From: Agelaius tricolor
Lineage: Eukaryota > Chordata > Aves > Passeriformes > Icteridae
Reading direction: 5' to 3'
DNA length: 64,000 nucleotides
Assembly (NCBI GenBank): GCA_023055355.1
Contig: JALJCS010000035.1
Span: 558,001-622,000 of the forward strand
Shown: in pieces, positions 13,501 to 23,600 of the stretch
Layout of the letters: every line of letters begins with the position of its first letter
Numbering within the stretch: the first letter of the stretch is position 1
The notes under the pieces: generated by a model
The model's database searches: none
What the model saw: only the letters and a program-made list of their open reading frames with translations
Told to the model about the DNA's origin: nothing
Translations under genes and position numbers: made by a program

Positions 13501-15155
13501 GCTGGCGATGAGGCGCGAGAGGCTCTCGAAGCACTGGGCCTCGTCCTCGCTGTAGTGCAGCAGCAGCGCCGCCAGCGCCGGCAGCAGCGGGCTGTGCGTG
13601 ATGTCGGGGAACAGGGCGCCCACGCAGATGAGGATCTTCTTCAGGGCCGCGACGCCGTGCGGGCTGAGGCAGTAGGTGGGCACGGGGCAGCCCTCCAGGA
13701 ACTCGGGCAGCGGGTGCGAGCTCACGCTGCGCTTCCCGAAGAGCCGGCCGGCCACGTCCCGGTACACGAGCGCGTCGGGGGTGACGAGGCGGCAGGAGAC
13801 GCGCTGGATGAGGCGGGGGTAGAGCCGGGCCCGGCCCGCGTGGCTCCCGGCCCAGCAGCCTTCCCTCGCCAGCCGCTTCAGCTCCTTCGGGGGCCGGCCC
13901 AGCACGTCCCGCGGGATCCGCGCCGGCCCCTGCGCCTCCGGCATCTTGGCCCAGTCCACGAAGGGCCCGCAGCCCCGGCCCGGGGAGGTGTCGATGTCCC
14001 AGGTGTCGGCCTCGGACGTGACCACGATGGTGACCGGGGATGAGCCCAGCCCCTCTGCGGGACAAGGAGCTTTTATTGAGCGCCTCTCCCGGCCCCACCA
14101 GCGGCGTTCCACCCCGGCTCAGGGCGCTCTGAAGTCTCACAGCCGCGTCCTGCGTTTCTTTGCTCTCCCCCGCAAAGGGAAGCGTTTCAGGCTTTGCCCT
14201 CTCCCGCTCCCATCAGCTCCGGGCCCCGGAGCAGCGTGGGGCCAGGTCCCAGCTGGGTGTCGGGGCTGCTTCTCACACCGTGAGGGGCTTTTCCCCGCTC
14301 CCAAAGCTCCCGGCCCCGATCAGGGCTGCTTCTCACACCGTGAGGGGCTTTTCCCCGCTCCCAAAGCTCCCGGCCCCGATCAGGGCTCGGGCAGCCCCCG
14401 CCCGGCGCTGGCCAGAGCAGGCTCCGAGCTCCGCCTGGACAGACGGACGGGAGCGGCATTTCCCCGGGGCTCGGGAGAGCTGAGCCGAGCCCCGCCGGGG
14501 CTGGGAGCTGTCCCTGCGTGGGTGAGCTCTGCTGGGCGCTCATCAACGGCCGGGGACACCGCAATTAGCGCACTCATTAACCCTCGGGTGTTTGCACCGT
14601 GCCTGTGCTCGGCTGCTGGGGTCAGGGATGGATTCGCACCGAGCCGAGGGGACACGGGGACAGCCCGTGGTGGCACATCGGGAGGCTCCCGGGCCGGGCC
14701 CGGCTCTGGCTCTCGCTCTCCAGCTCAGTTTGGCGCCTGCCCAAGGCCAGCGGGAGCAGCGGGTCGGGCTCAGCCTGGTTCAGGGCAGGAGCTGCTGGAT
14801 CCGGAGCCGCTCGGGCCGGCTCCTGTCCCGGACACAGCCTGACCCCGGCACAGTCCCGGGGGCTCCTGGCCACAGAAACCAGGCCGAGACAACACCGGGG
14901 GGCGATCAGGGGCTGCTTGCAGCCCAAAATCCCAAAATCACCCCAAATTCACCCCAAATTCACCCCAAATTCTTCTCTCAGGGCGCTGCTCAGGTCCCGC
15001 TCGGTCCCGCACTCACCCGGGCCCGGTCCCGGCACGGGCGGGTCCCGCTCGCTCCCGCACTCTCCCGGCCCCGTGCCCGGCATGGGCGGGTCCCGCTCGG
15101 TCCCGCACTCACCCGGGCCCGGTCCCGGCTCCTCGCCCGCCGCCGGCTCGGCCAT
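10590..15155 (-). CDS. TBC1D24-like protein (TBC + TLDc domains), 7 coding exons
   Basis: Coding exons in transcript order: 15113-15155, 13019-14054, 12480-12638, 12072-12135, 11718-11813, 11306-11576 and 10590-10735. All introns are GT-AG and phases close to 605 codons (604 aa; human TBC1D24 is about 559). The start MAEPAAGEEPGPGPE is in a CpG-rich exon. Residues about 70-360 are the TBC domain (SCMTFGDLASKHC, VLYRIALALLKQF) and about 365-604 the TLDc domain (GYEPTVLLIKTT, GFFGTGECFVF, ending LLEVWGFQSA). K74, R78 and the R of VLYR align with K36, R40 and R242 of human TBC1D24; R40 and R242 belong to the phosphoinositide pocket. Known for the family: an atypical TBC protein acting with ARF6 in synaptic vesicle and endosome traffic. 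Exon 6 carries a Ser-Pro-rich insert. Divergence from human TBC1D24 and location beside CCDC42/PIK3R6 suggest a paralogue rather than TBC1D24 itself. Confidence 0.93.
10960..11305. repeat. Minisatellite of 19-20 bp copying a splice donor
   Basis: This array fills most of intron 6 of the TBC1D24-like gene and touches the exon 6 donor. On the minus strand the units nearest the exon read ATCGGTAAGGGGGGTCGGT, repeating the real junction ATCG|GTAAGG. Exact GTAAGG copies end at positions equivalent to 11286, 11267, 11248, 11229, 11209 and 11129, and a GTGAGG copy at 11189. Farther units drift to GATAGGGATCCCCCTTTATT. Confidence 0.95.
12763..12895. repeat. 36-bp tandem repeat, about 4 copies
   Basis: Near-identical copies starting GTGTCCCCTGACAGGGTCCC at about 12764, 12800, 12836 and 12872, within intron 2 of the TBC1D24-like gene. 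Confidence 0.92.
14264..14387. repeat. 60-bp tandem duplication
   Basis: Two adjacent, almost identical 60-bp copies beginning GGGCTGCTTCTCACACCGTG, in intron 1 of the TBC1D24-like gene. Confidence 0.95.
14990..15125. repeat. 48-bp tandem repeat containing the exon 1 donor
   Basis: Three adjacent copies, unit about 48 bp, of a segment with CCCGCACTCACCCGGGCCCG span the exon 1/intron 1 boundary of the TBC1D24-like gene. The copy at 15113 is the donor assigned here. The copy at 15017 keeps a perfect CCG|GTGAGT donor 96 nt further on. The middle copy has lost the GT. Confidence 0.9.
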
Positions 15156-16620
15156 GGGGAAGGCGGCGGCCGCGCCCCCGGGGCAGCGGGGCACGCTGAG
15201 CCCCAGCTGCAGCATCTGCCAGCTCGGCCACCCCTGCCGGGTCCCCTCTGCCCCGCACCTGCCCGCGCTTTTAAGGTGCGGGCCGGCCCCGGCCCCGCCG
15301 TTTATTTGGGGTAAACACAGCGAGGGGTGGAGCGGCTCCGCGCCCGCATCGCCCCTTCCTGCCCCAGTTCCGCGCCGGGCCCGGCCGGGGGCTGTAAACA
15401 CCCCGTGGGCCGAGATAGCATCAAACAGCAACACGGGCACTAAATGAAGCCTTGATTTTCCCGAGGATAACCTTCGTGCTCCCGCTCGGGCTGCGGCTGC
15501 TGCGGCCCGGCCCTGGGGCTCCGGCGTTCCCGGTGTGCCCCCGGGAAATGCTCGGGACCGATCGGTTCCAGCCTCAGAACGCGCTGCAGAACTGCAGAAT
15601 GAGCGCTGTGCTCACCGACAGAAGGGCTGGGCTGGAGGAAAAGCGGCCTCGAGCAGCTGGAGAGGCTCCCGGGACACCGCCCCGGTCCCACAGCGCTGCT
15701 CTCAGCTCGGGCTGCACTCAGCGGGCACTTTTATAGGCATCCTAACCTTTTAAAGGATCTTTATTTGCCTTTAAAATCGGGTTGTTTCTGCTGTGGTAAG
15801 AGCAGCTGCAGGGTGTTCCTGGCCAGGTCCGGCTGCACCTGCAGCGCCTCCCTGAGCATCCCCTGGCCCCGCGGCACCTCCCGAGCACGGCTCCCTGCTG
15901 CTCCCCTTCCCCTCGCCCTCCCCGTGCTGTGCCCAGTCCCTCGGATGCAGCTCGGCTGTCCCATGGCCCCTTCCTCCCTTTGCCCCTGACGGGCGGGGAG
16001 CCCCGGCAGGGTCAGCGAAGGCTCCCGCCGGGCTGCGCCGGGTGCCGGGGGGCCAGGGGGTCTCCCAATGGGAGTTGTCCTTATCCTCATCTCCCGATCC
16101 TCCCCAGAGCCTGCCCGGGCTCCCGACGGGCGGTTCTGCTCCACAGCTGCTCCCAAAGGGGCAGGGCCGGCCCCAGCCCCGTTCCCGGGGGTCCCCACGC
16201 TGCTCCCCGGGGCCGAGGGGCCGCTGGTTCCCTCTGCAGCCCCAGCCCTGCCCGGCTCCGGCAGCAGCGGCTCCTTCCCGCTGCCTCCCCGGAGCCCGTG
16301 CGCCGCCCGTATCCTCGTCTGCCTTTCCCGGGCCAGCGGCCGCCCCTCCTGCAGCCCCGCAGCTCTGACACCTCCGGCAGCCGCTCCGGAGATGGAGATG
16401 GAAGTGAATTAGGGACAGGGCGAAAGGAAATGTCACTTCATGCCTTTTTAATGGCGAAATATGAAATATGTAGAGGCCGCGGGGCTCGGGCTGAGCGGCG
16501 CAGCCCAAGGCCATGAATGTTTGATGGCCGCGGCTGCGGGAGCGTCTCCGGAGAGCCGGGCCAGGGCCCAGAGCCCACCCCGTTATCAACATCGTTATCA
16601 CCATTGCTGTCGTTGTGCCC
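15113..16620 (-). promoter_or_regulatory. CpG-rich promoter region of the TBC1D24-like gene
   Basis: Very GC- and CpG-rich sequence around and upstream of the first coding exon, with several GGGGCGGGG-like boxes. The start site cannot be placed exactly. The same region could also influence the divergent CCDC42 gene, whose ATG lies 5.5 kb away. Confidence 0.55.
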
Positions 16621-17950
16621 CGGGCAGGGAGGGGTTCGGCGGGGTTTGGGGCTGGGGATTTGGATGGGGGGTCTCAGAAACCCCAAATAAGTGGGATTTG
16701 AGCAGTATTTTCTCTGCCTTTGGAGAGTTTGGAGGAGCAGATTAAATTCCTGCTTTCAGCATGGTGAAGTATCAGAATTGCACAGATACACCTCAACATC
16801 AGCAGACCAATAAAAAGGTTGCTGCTCAATGTGTCTGTATTTATAGAGGGCAAAGTTCTCTCCTGCCATCAGGGCCACCCTGAGGAGCCCAAAGCCCAGG
16901 GGAACGTGGGGCTGGTGCTGTTTGGAGCCTTTGTAGGGCTGGAACTCTCCGGGCCTGTGTTTTATGGAAACATTGCAGGGGTGGCTGACTTCTCCATAAA
17001 ATCATTTGTCCCGTGCCCTGTGTTTTCCAGCTTCCTTTAATCCATTAACAGGTAAAGGGGAATATTTGGCAGCGTTTGATTCTACTCTAAACAAGGTTCC
17101 CACAAGGAGAGAGGTGTTTCCATAACAGAAATGCCTGTTGAGAAACCCACGGCTGAGCAGTCGCGTGTCCTGTGCCCCCTGAGTGCTGAAATGCAGGGAA
17201 ATGTCTTTGTACAGCACTGGCCTTTTAGGGAGAATGTAAACAGGGGTTTATTTTTGTAGTACTTTGCAATTAGAATGGCGGAAAAATTTCTTGCTTGTTG
17301 CTGAGCCAAAAATAGAGCACAAAATCTAAAATAGAACAAAAAAACCTGTAGGGTAAGATTAGAATCCAGCACTTGCCGTCAGTGAACTCTGCTCCATTGA
17401 GCTGATCTCAAAGCTTCCACTGGATTCTTTTTTTTTATTTTTTCTGAAATGGAAATGGAGCTCTTTTGTTCTCCCCTGCAGCGGGAGCCAGCAGTGGGTC
17501 TGTGCTCAGTGACTTTCTGGGCTGTGTCCCCTTTGTGCTGCTCTGGCTCAGTTCAAGGCAGTGTTCTGCACGGTTTTGGGATTGGGGGGAGCCACACAGG
17601 CTCTGTGTCCATAACACACAAACCACGTTGGGCACAGCCTTGGAACAATTCTCTTTCTCCTTCCACGAGTTCAAAGCACCCAATGAGATAATTCCTGGAG
17701 AAGAGAGAGGATGAAAGAGATGATAAAAGCCCAGCCTTGCTCCTCGGCTGGTGGCCAGCTATGGACAGCAAAGTGACTCTGCCATTTCCTCCTGCAGGGT
17801 GAATTCCCAGCCCTTCCCAAATGTGGATCTGGTTTCAGGGGTACAGGCAGAGACACCTCAGGGCCTGGATCTTGTGCCAGGAAATCCAACTTTGCTCTCT
17901 TGCCTGAGCCTGGCTGGGAGTGGGTCTGTAGGGAAGGGGCTGGGAGAGAG
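16621..17950. other. Intergenic, unique sequence; possible regulatory DNA
   Basis: The sequence changes from CpG-rich to moderate GC with AT-rich blocks (16.75-17.45 kb). It is not repetitive and has no exon I can support. It lies between the divergent TBC1D24-like and CCDC42 genes, so enhancer or promoter elements are plausible but unproven. Confidence 0.45.
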
Positions 17951-18310
17951 CTTGGAAGGAATTTGGAGGGAGCCTGGGGGGATCTTGGGGGGATCTTGGA
18001 GGGATCTTGGAGGGATCTTGGGGGGATCTCAGGAGGATCTTGGAGGGAGCTTGGGGGGATCTCAGGAGGATCTTGGGGGGATCTTGGAGGGATCTCAGGA
18101 GGATCTCAGGAGGATCTTGGGGGGATCTTGGGGGGATCTCAGGAGGATCCTGGAGGGAGCTTGGGGGGATCTCAGAAGGATCTTGGAGGGATCTTGGGGG
18201 GATCTCAGGAGGATCTTGGGGGGATCTTGGGGGGATCTCAGGAGGATCTTGGGGGGATCTCAGGAGGATCTCAGGAGGATCTTGGGGGGATCTCAGGGGG
18301 ATCCTGGCAG
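17950..18310. repeat. Minisatellite, 11-bp unit, about 32 copies
   Basis: Copies of GGATCTTGGGG and GGATCTCAGGA mixed in blocks. The plus strand has repeated runs of six Gs. Intergenic. Confidence 0.96.
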
Positions 18311-20350
18311 GCCCTGGCAGGAGCTGGTGCCAGGCACGGAGCCCCAGGCTCTGCAGGGCTCAGCTGCCGTTCCCAGCTCGGGGTCCCCCTGGCAGATCCT
18401 GGCCCAGCTTTGGGAGCCTGGAGGTGGCAGAGCCCCCCTGGAATGTGCCTGGGGCTGACTCTCAGCTTTGCCCTGCATTAGAACAATCAGCACCTGGGCT
18501 TTGATGGAGCTGAGCACTGACACTTGCCTGGCTGGTGCTGCTTTTCCAGATCTAATCCAGGCCTGATGTGACAGCCCACGGTGCCCAGGCCCTGCTCTTG
18601 CCAGCAGCCCTTCCTTTCATTAACCTTCCTGCACCACTGATCACATGTTTGCTGTGCAGGGCCTGGGGCTGGGAGCTTTGCCCTGGAATTAAGCTGCTTT
18701 GCTCTGCTCAGCACTCAGTGAGCTCCACATCCTGTGAAAGCTGCTCTGAAGCTGTTTCTGGGCTGCAGGGCTGGGCTTTAATGCTCCCAGGGCTGATCCC
18801 AAGTGACAACTGCTGCAGGACTCTCCCTGGCTGGGGACAGCATTCCTGCCCCTTCCAGCCCTAATTAAGGAGCCCCTGGAATTCCCAGGGCAGGGCTGGG
18901 CTGTTTGTGTGCCCCCCTCGAGCAGGGCCAGCTCCATTCCCTTCAGAGGGGATTTCCTGACACTTTCAGTCTCTTCTGGCCCTGTTCCTCCTCGGGAGGA
19001 TCTGTGCAGGCTGTTGGAGCAGGGGCTGAGCAGGGCAGAATCCCCAGGGTGTCCCTGCATTGCCAAGGCAGGGGTGGGGAAAGCAGCCAGGAATGGGGAC
19101 CCTCTGGGTGCCACTCACATTTGTAAGGAATCTTGCACAGGAACAGGGAGAGGCGTGGAAAGGAGACCCCGGTGTTTGACAGAAGGGTTAATCACCTGGA
19201 AATCTGAGTGTGGGCTGTGTTTGGAGGGAGTGAAGAGGAAAATGAAATGAAATGAAATAAATGAAATGAAATAAATGAAATGAAATGTGCCCAGGAGCAG
19301 CAGGCAGGCTCTGCTTTGGTGTTCAGGGTGATTAAGGGAGATGTTGTGATTTAAAACAAGTGGGGTTTAGTCACTTTTAGCCAAAAAGGGTTGTTTTTTT
19401 TCCTATTTTTCTTTCAGACAAGTCGCCTGGGGCCGGAGCGCCGTGCCCGCGCTGCCGCGGCCAGGCAGAGGAGCTGCGGGCTCTGCTCGGGCGATTCTCC
19501 AGCAGCGCTGCTCCATCCCACGGCCAGGAGATGTCCCCAGCTGCCCGGGATTGCTGCAGGAGCCTGGGCTGGGCTGGGCTGGGCTCGGAGCCTTCAGTGC
19601 CAGCAGGGCCCGGAGCCCCCAGTGTCCCCCAGTGTCCCCCCCAGTGTCCCCCCAGTGTCCCCTCAGTGCCCCCCCAGTGTCCCCCTGCCCCGGGCTTGGC
19701 CACAGAGGGGTGCCCAGCACAGGGGGGCTCTGGGCGGATCAGAGCAGCTCCATAAGAGCTCAGTTAAAAACACCAAAACAACGGCAGCGTTCTCGTTTAG
19801 GTCTGGGTGTAGCTGAAATCATGGAGAACTTGAGAGATCCTAAAATCCCTCTCATTCCTTCTGTTTGTGGAAGTGCTTTGGGAAAGAGGAAGCAAAAGTT
19901 TTATGAAGTCAGCAAATCTGCCTCCTTAGATATTTTTATGCCATAGATTTTGTTTTATGTATTTTACTTATTGTCTATAAAGCTATATCACATATAATCT
20001 ATTGTATATTATTATATATTCCAATAAATCTGTATTTTTAGTATATTTTAGCATTAGTATTTGTTATATCAATTCTATAGAATTTCTTGGCAAACGGGGA
20101 AGCTCAGGCTGAGCCAGAGAGGGAGCTCTGGGCAGGGCAGTGTGCAGGGTCCCTGAGCTCCAGCTGGGCTCTGGGACAGGGGCAGGGGCTGCCAGGGGCC
20201 TCAGAGACCCCGGGGGCAGCACAGGGCACAGGGGCCAAACCTGGGCAGAGGAAGAAGCAGAGAAGATGAATGGAGAAGAGAAGGGAACGAAAAAATTCCA
20301 AGTCCTGGACACAGTGGTCAGTCCCCCTGACACCAGTGATCAGTCCCTCT
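18311..20350. other. Intergenic stretch, no gene recognised
   Basis: No exon recognised. It includes a short AAATG/AAATAAATG repeat at 19243-19285, a CCAGTGTCCCC repeat at 19617-19685 and an AT-rich block at 19930-20080 with several TATA-like strings. Confidence 0.5.
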
Positions 20351-20352
20351 GA

Positions 20353-20500
20353 TTCACAGGAATTGTCACAGTGCTGGGAGGAGCCCCTGGAGCTGTCACA
20401 GTGCTGGGAGGAGCCCCTGGAGCTGTCACAGTGCTGGGAGGAGCCCCTGGAGCTGTCACAAAGGGTGCAGGTGCCCCTGGAGCTGTCACAGTGCCTGCAG
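20353..20500. repeat. 30-bp tandem repeat, about 5 copies
   Basis: Copies of GTCACAGTGCTGGGAGGAGC followed by CCCTGGAGCT lie 190-340 bp upstream of the CCDC42 start codon, so in its promoter or 5' UTR. Confidence 0.93.
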
Positions 20501-20690
20501 TAGCACTGGAACTCTCACAATGGTTGCAGGAGCCACAGTGGCTCTCTCTGGGACTGAGTAGCCACGGGGCTTGTCCTGGTGCCCTGGAGCAGCCCCAGGG
20601 CCCTGTGAGCAGTGCACAGCAGCCCCGGGCTGCCCCGAGGCCAGGCCAGCAGCAGCAGCAGCAGCACCGGGACGTGCAGTGGCCGCAGGC

Positions 20691-23600
20691 ATGGCCCACG
20701 AGGACCTGAGCTATTACCGGGGGCAGTACAAGGACAGGCTCCTGTCCCTGCTCAGGTCAGGGGCTTCTCCAGCTGCCCCTGCCTCCATGGCTCCTTCCCT
20801 GCTGCGCCGAGCTCCCATCCCTCCCCTGCTCCCATCCCTCCCCTGCTCCTGTTCCTCACTACTCCCATCCCTCACTGCTCCCATCCCTCCCCTGCTCCCA
20901 TCCCTCAGCTGCTCCCACCCCTCCCCTGCTCCCATCCCTCACTGTTCCCATCCCTCCCCTGCTCCCATCCCTCACTGCTCCCATCCCTCCCCTGCTCCCA
21001 TCCCTCCCCTGCTCCCATCCCTCACTGCTCCCGTCCCTCACTGCTCCCATCCCTCACTGCTCCCATCCCTCACTGCTCCCATCCCTCAGCTGCTCCTGTG
21101 CCTCAGCTTCTCCCATCCCTCACTGCTCCCATCCCTCACTGCTCCCATCCCTCCCCTGCTCCCATCCCTCCCCTGCTCCCATCCCTCACTGCTCCCATCC
21201 CTCACTGCTCCCATCCCTCACTGCTCCCATCCCTCAGTTGCTCCCATCCCTCACTGCTCCCATCCCTCAGCTGCTCCCATCCCTCAGCTGCTCCCATCCC
21301 TCACTGCTCCCATCCCTCAGCTGCTCCCATCCCTCACTGCTCCCATCCCTCACTGCTCCCATCCCTCACTGCTCCCATCCCTCAGCTTCTCCCATCCCTC
21401 ACTGCTCCCATCCCTCGCCTGCTCCTGTCCCTGCCCCGTCGCCCCCGGAGCTGCCCCGGCTGTGCTGGGGGGTCCCTGCAGTGGGGCTGGGGGTCCTGCC
21501 CGCCCCTGGGACGCAGCCCAGCTCCAGAGCACCCTGCCAGGATGCCCTGTGAGCTCGGGCCATGCGTGGCAGGGAGCTGCAGGCGGCGGAGGAGGACTCC
21601 ACCAACTCCTTCATCTGCGTGCTGAAGAAGATGAAGGAGGTGCGGCAGATGGAGAAGGTTGTGGAGGAGACAGAGGAGGTGAGGAAGCTGGGGGGCTGCT
21701 GGGACGTGCCTGGGGGGCTGTGCAGGGTGGCAGGGGGTGGCTCTGGCTGTGGCAGCCGTGTCACCCCAGCTCTGGTGCTGCCAGGCCTTCACGGAGAGGA
21801 TGGAGACCCTCGCTGAGCAGTGGAGGGACCTGCACGCCAGGAGGGCCCAGCTGAAAGCCCACGTGGTGACATCTGGGACCACCGTGAAGGTACAGCTGGC
21901 ACACCTGGCACACCTGGCACACCTGATACACCTCATACACCCGGAACACCTGATACACCTCATACACCTGGCACACCTGGCACACCTCATACTCCTGGTA
22001 ACCCCTGGCACCCCTGGCACGTCTCATACACCTGGAACAAGATCCCGAGTGCTGGGATCTCCTCCCTGGAGGCTCTCCTGGCAGTGCCCGGAGTGACCCA
22101 GCTCCTCCTTCCCGTGCCTCCCTCCCCCTCTGGCTGTGGGTGCTGCTGCAAACCTCCCCAGGAGAATGAAAGGCTGAGAACCCAAGCTCTGAAGAAAGCC
22201 AAAGAAGAGAAAGAGGAGAATTTGAAAAAGGAGAGTGAGCTCTTGAGGGCTAGGAGGGAACTGGATGCCCTGAGAAAAAAGCACCAGAAACTCTCCAAAA
22301 AATTGCTGAAGTACTCCCTGTTCAAGAGGTACCTGGAGGATGTGGTGGAGAATTCACAGGTGAGCTTGGACATGGCTCGGGGATGGTTTGAACCAGAGGG
22401 ATGAGGCAAGGCCAGGGAAATCAACCCCTGAGCAAACCCAGAGACTCCAGGTGGGCTGGGAGGGGCTCCCTGGAAACCAAGGTGGGCCACAGGGAGCAGG
22501 GTCAGGAGAGGACAAGCAGGACGGATGAAGGCAGGGCAGGGTGTCCCTGACACCAGGGCAGGACAGGGCAGGGCAGGGCAGGGTGTCCCTGACCCCAGGA
22601 CAGGACAGGACAGGGCAGGGTGTCCCTGACCCCAGGCAGGGCAGGGCAGGGTGTCCCTGACCCCAGGGCCTGTGCTGCAGTTCCGTGACATCGATGACAT
22701 CATCAGCTACTACAAGGCCCTGCTGAGGACCCGCAAGGACCTGCTGCAGTCCCAGTGGTGGCACCGGCAGCTGATGGAGCAGGGCAAGGGCCTGCAGCAG
22801 CAGCTCGGGGCAGAGAAGGAGGCTGAGATGCTCCAGTGCAGGAACGACCTGGTGCAGCTCAAGGAATCCTTTGACCGGGCTCAGAGTGATATCCAGCAGT
22901 GGGTAAGGAGCTGAGGGGTGCCCGGGGGGCCTGGGGGGCAGGACTGGCTCCTCCTGCAGCCAGGGGCTCGGGGCAGGGCCAGCAGCAGTTTGGGGTGGGA
23001 GGAGATGCCCCATCCCCAATCCCATCCCATGGATTCCATCCCATGGATCTCATCCCATCCCATCCCATCCCATGGATTCAATCCCATGGATCTCATCCCA
23101 TCCCATCCCATCCCATCCCATCCCATCCCATCCCATCCCATCCCATGGATTCCATCCCATGGATCTCATCCCATCCCATCCCATCCCATCCCATCCCATC
23201 CCATCCCATCCCATCCCATCCCATCCCATGGATTCCATCCCATGGATCCCATCCCATCCCATCCCCATCCCATCCCATCCCATCCCATCCCATCCCATCC
23301 CATCCCATCCCATCCCATCCCATCCCATCCCATCCCATGGATTCCATCCCATGGATCCCATCCCATCCCATCCCATCCCATCCCATCCCATCCCCATCCC
23401 ATCCCATCCTGTCCTGAAGCTGCAGGAGGAGCGAGAGCCCGGGTGGGGGCAGATTTGTCACCAAGGGAGGTGACAGTGGCAGCGCTGCAGGGCTGGCAGG
23501 GAGGGCGTGCCAGGGTGGGCACTGCAGGGTGGGCAGCACAGCTGGGCTCTGCTCTGCTCCCACACAGCTGGGCTGGCTCTGCTCTGCTCTGCTCCCAGCA

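Noticed and set aside
12901..14043. 380-codon plus-strand frame opposite the TBC exon
   Set aside because: Antisense of the TBC1D24-like exon; GC-rich codon bias leaves the opposite strand open.
23010..23412. Telomeric or satellite DNA
   Set aside because: The unit is CCCAT with local variants, not TTAGGG, and it is confined to one 400-bp intronic block.
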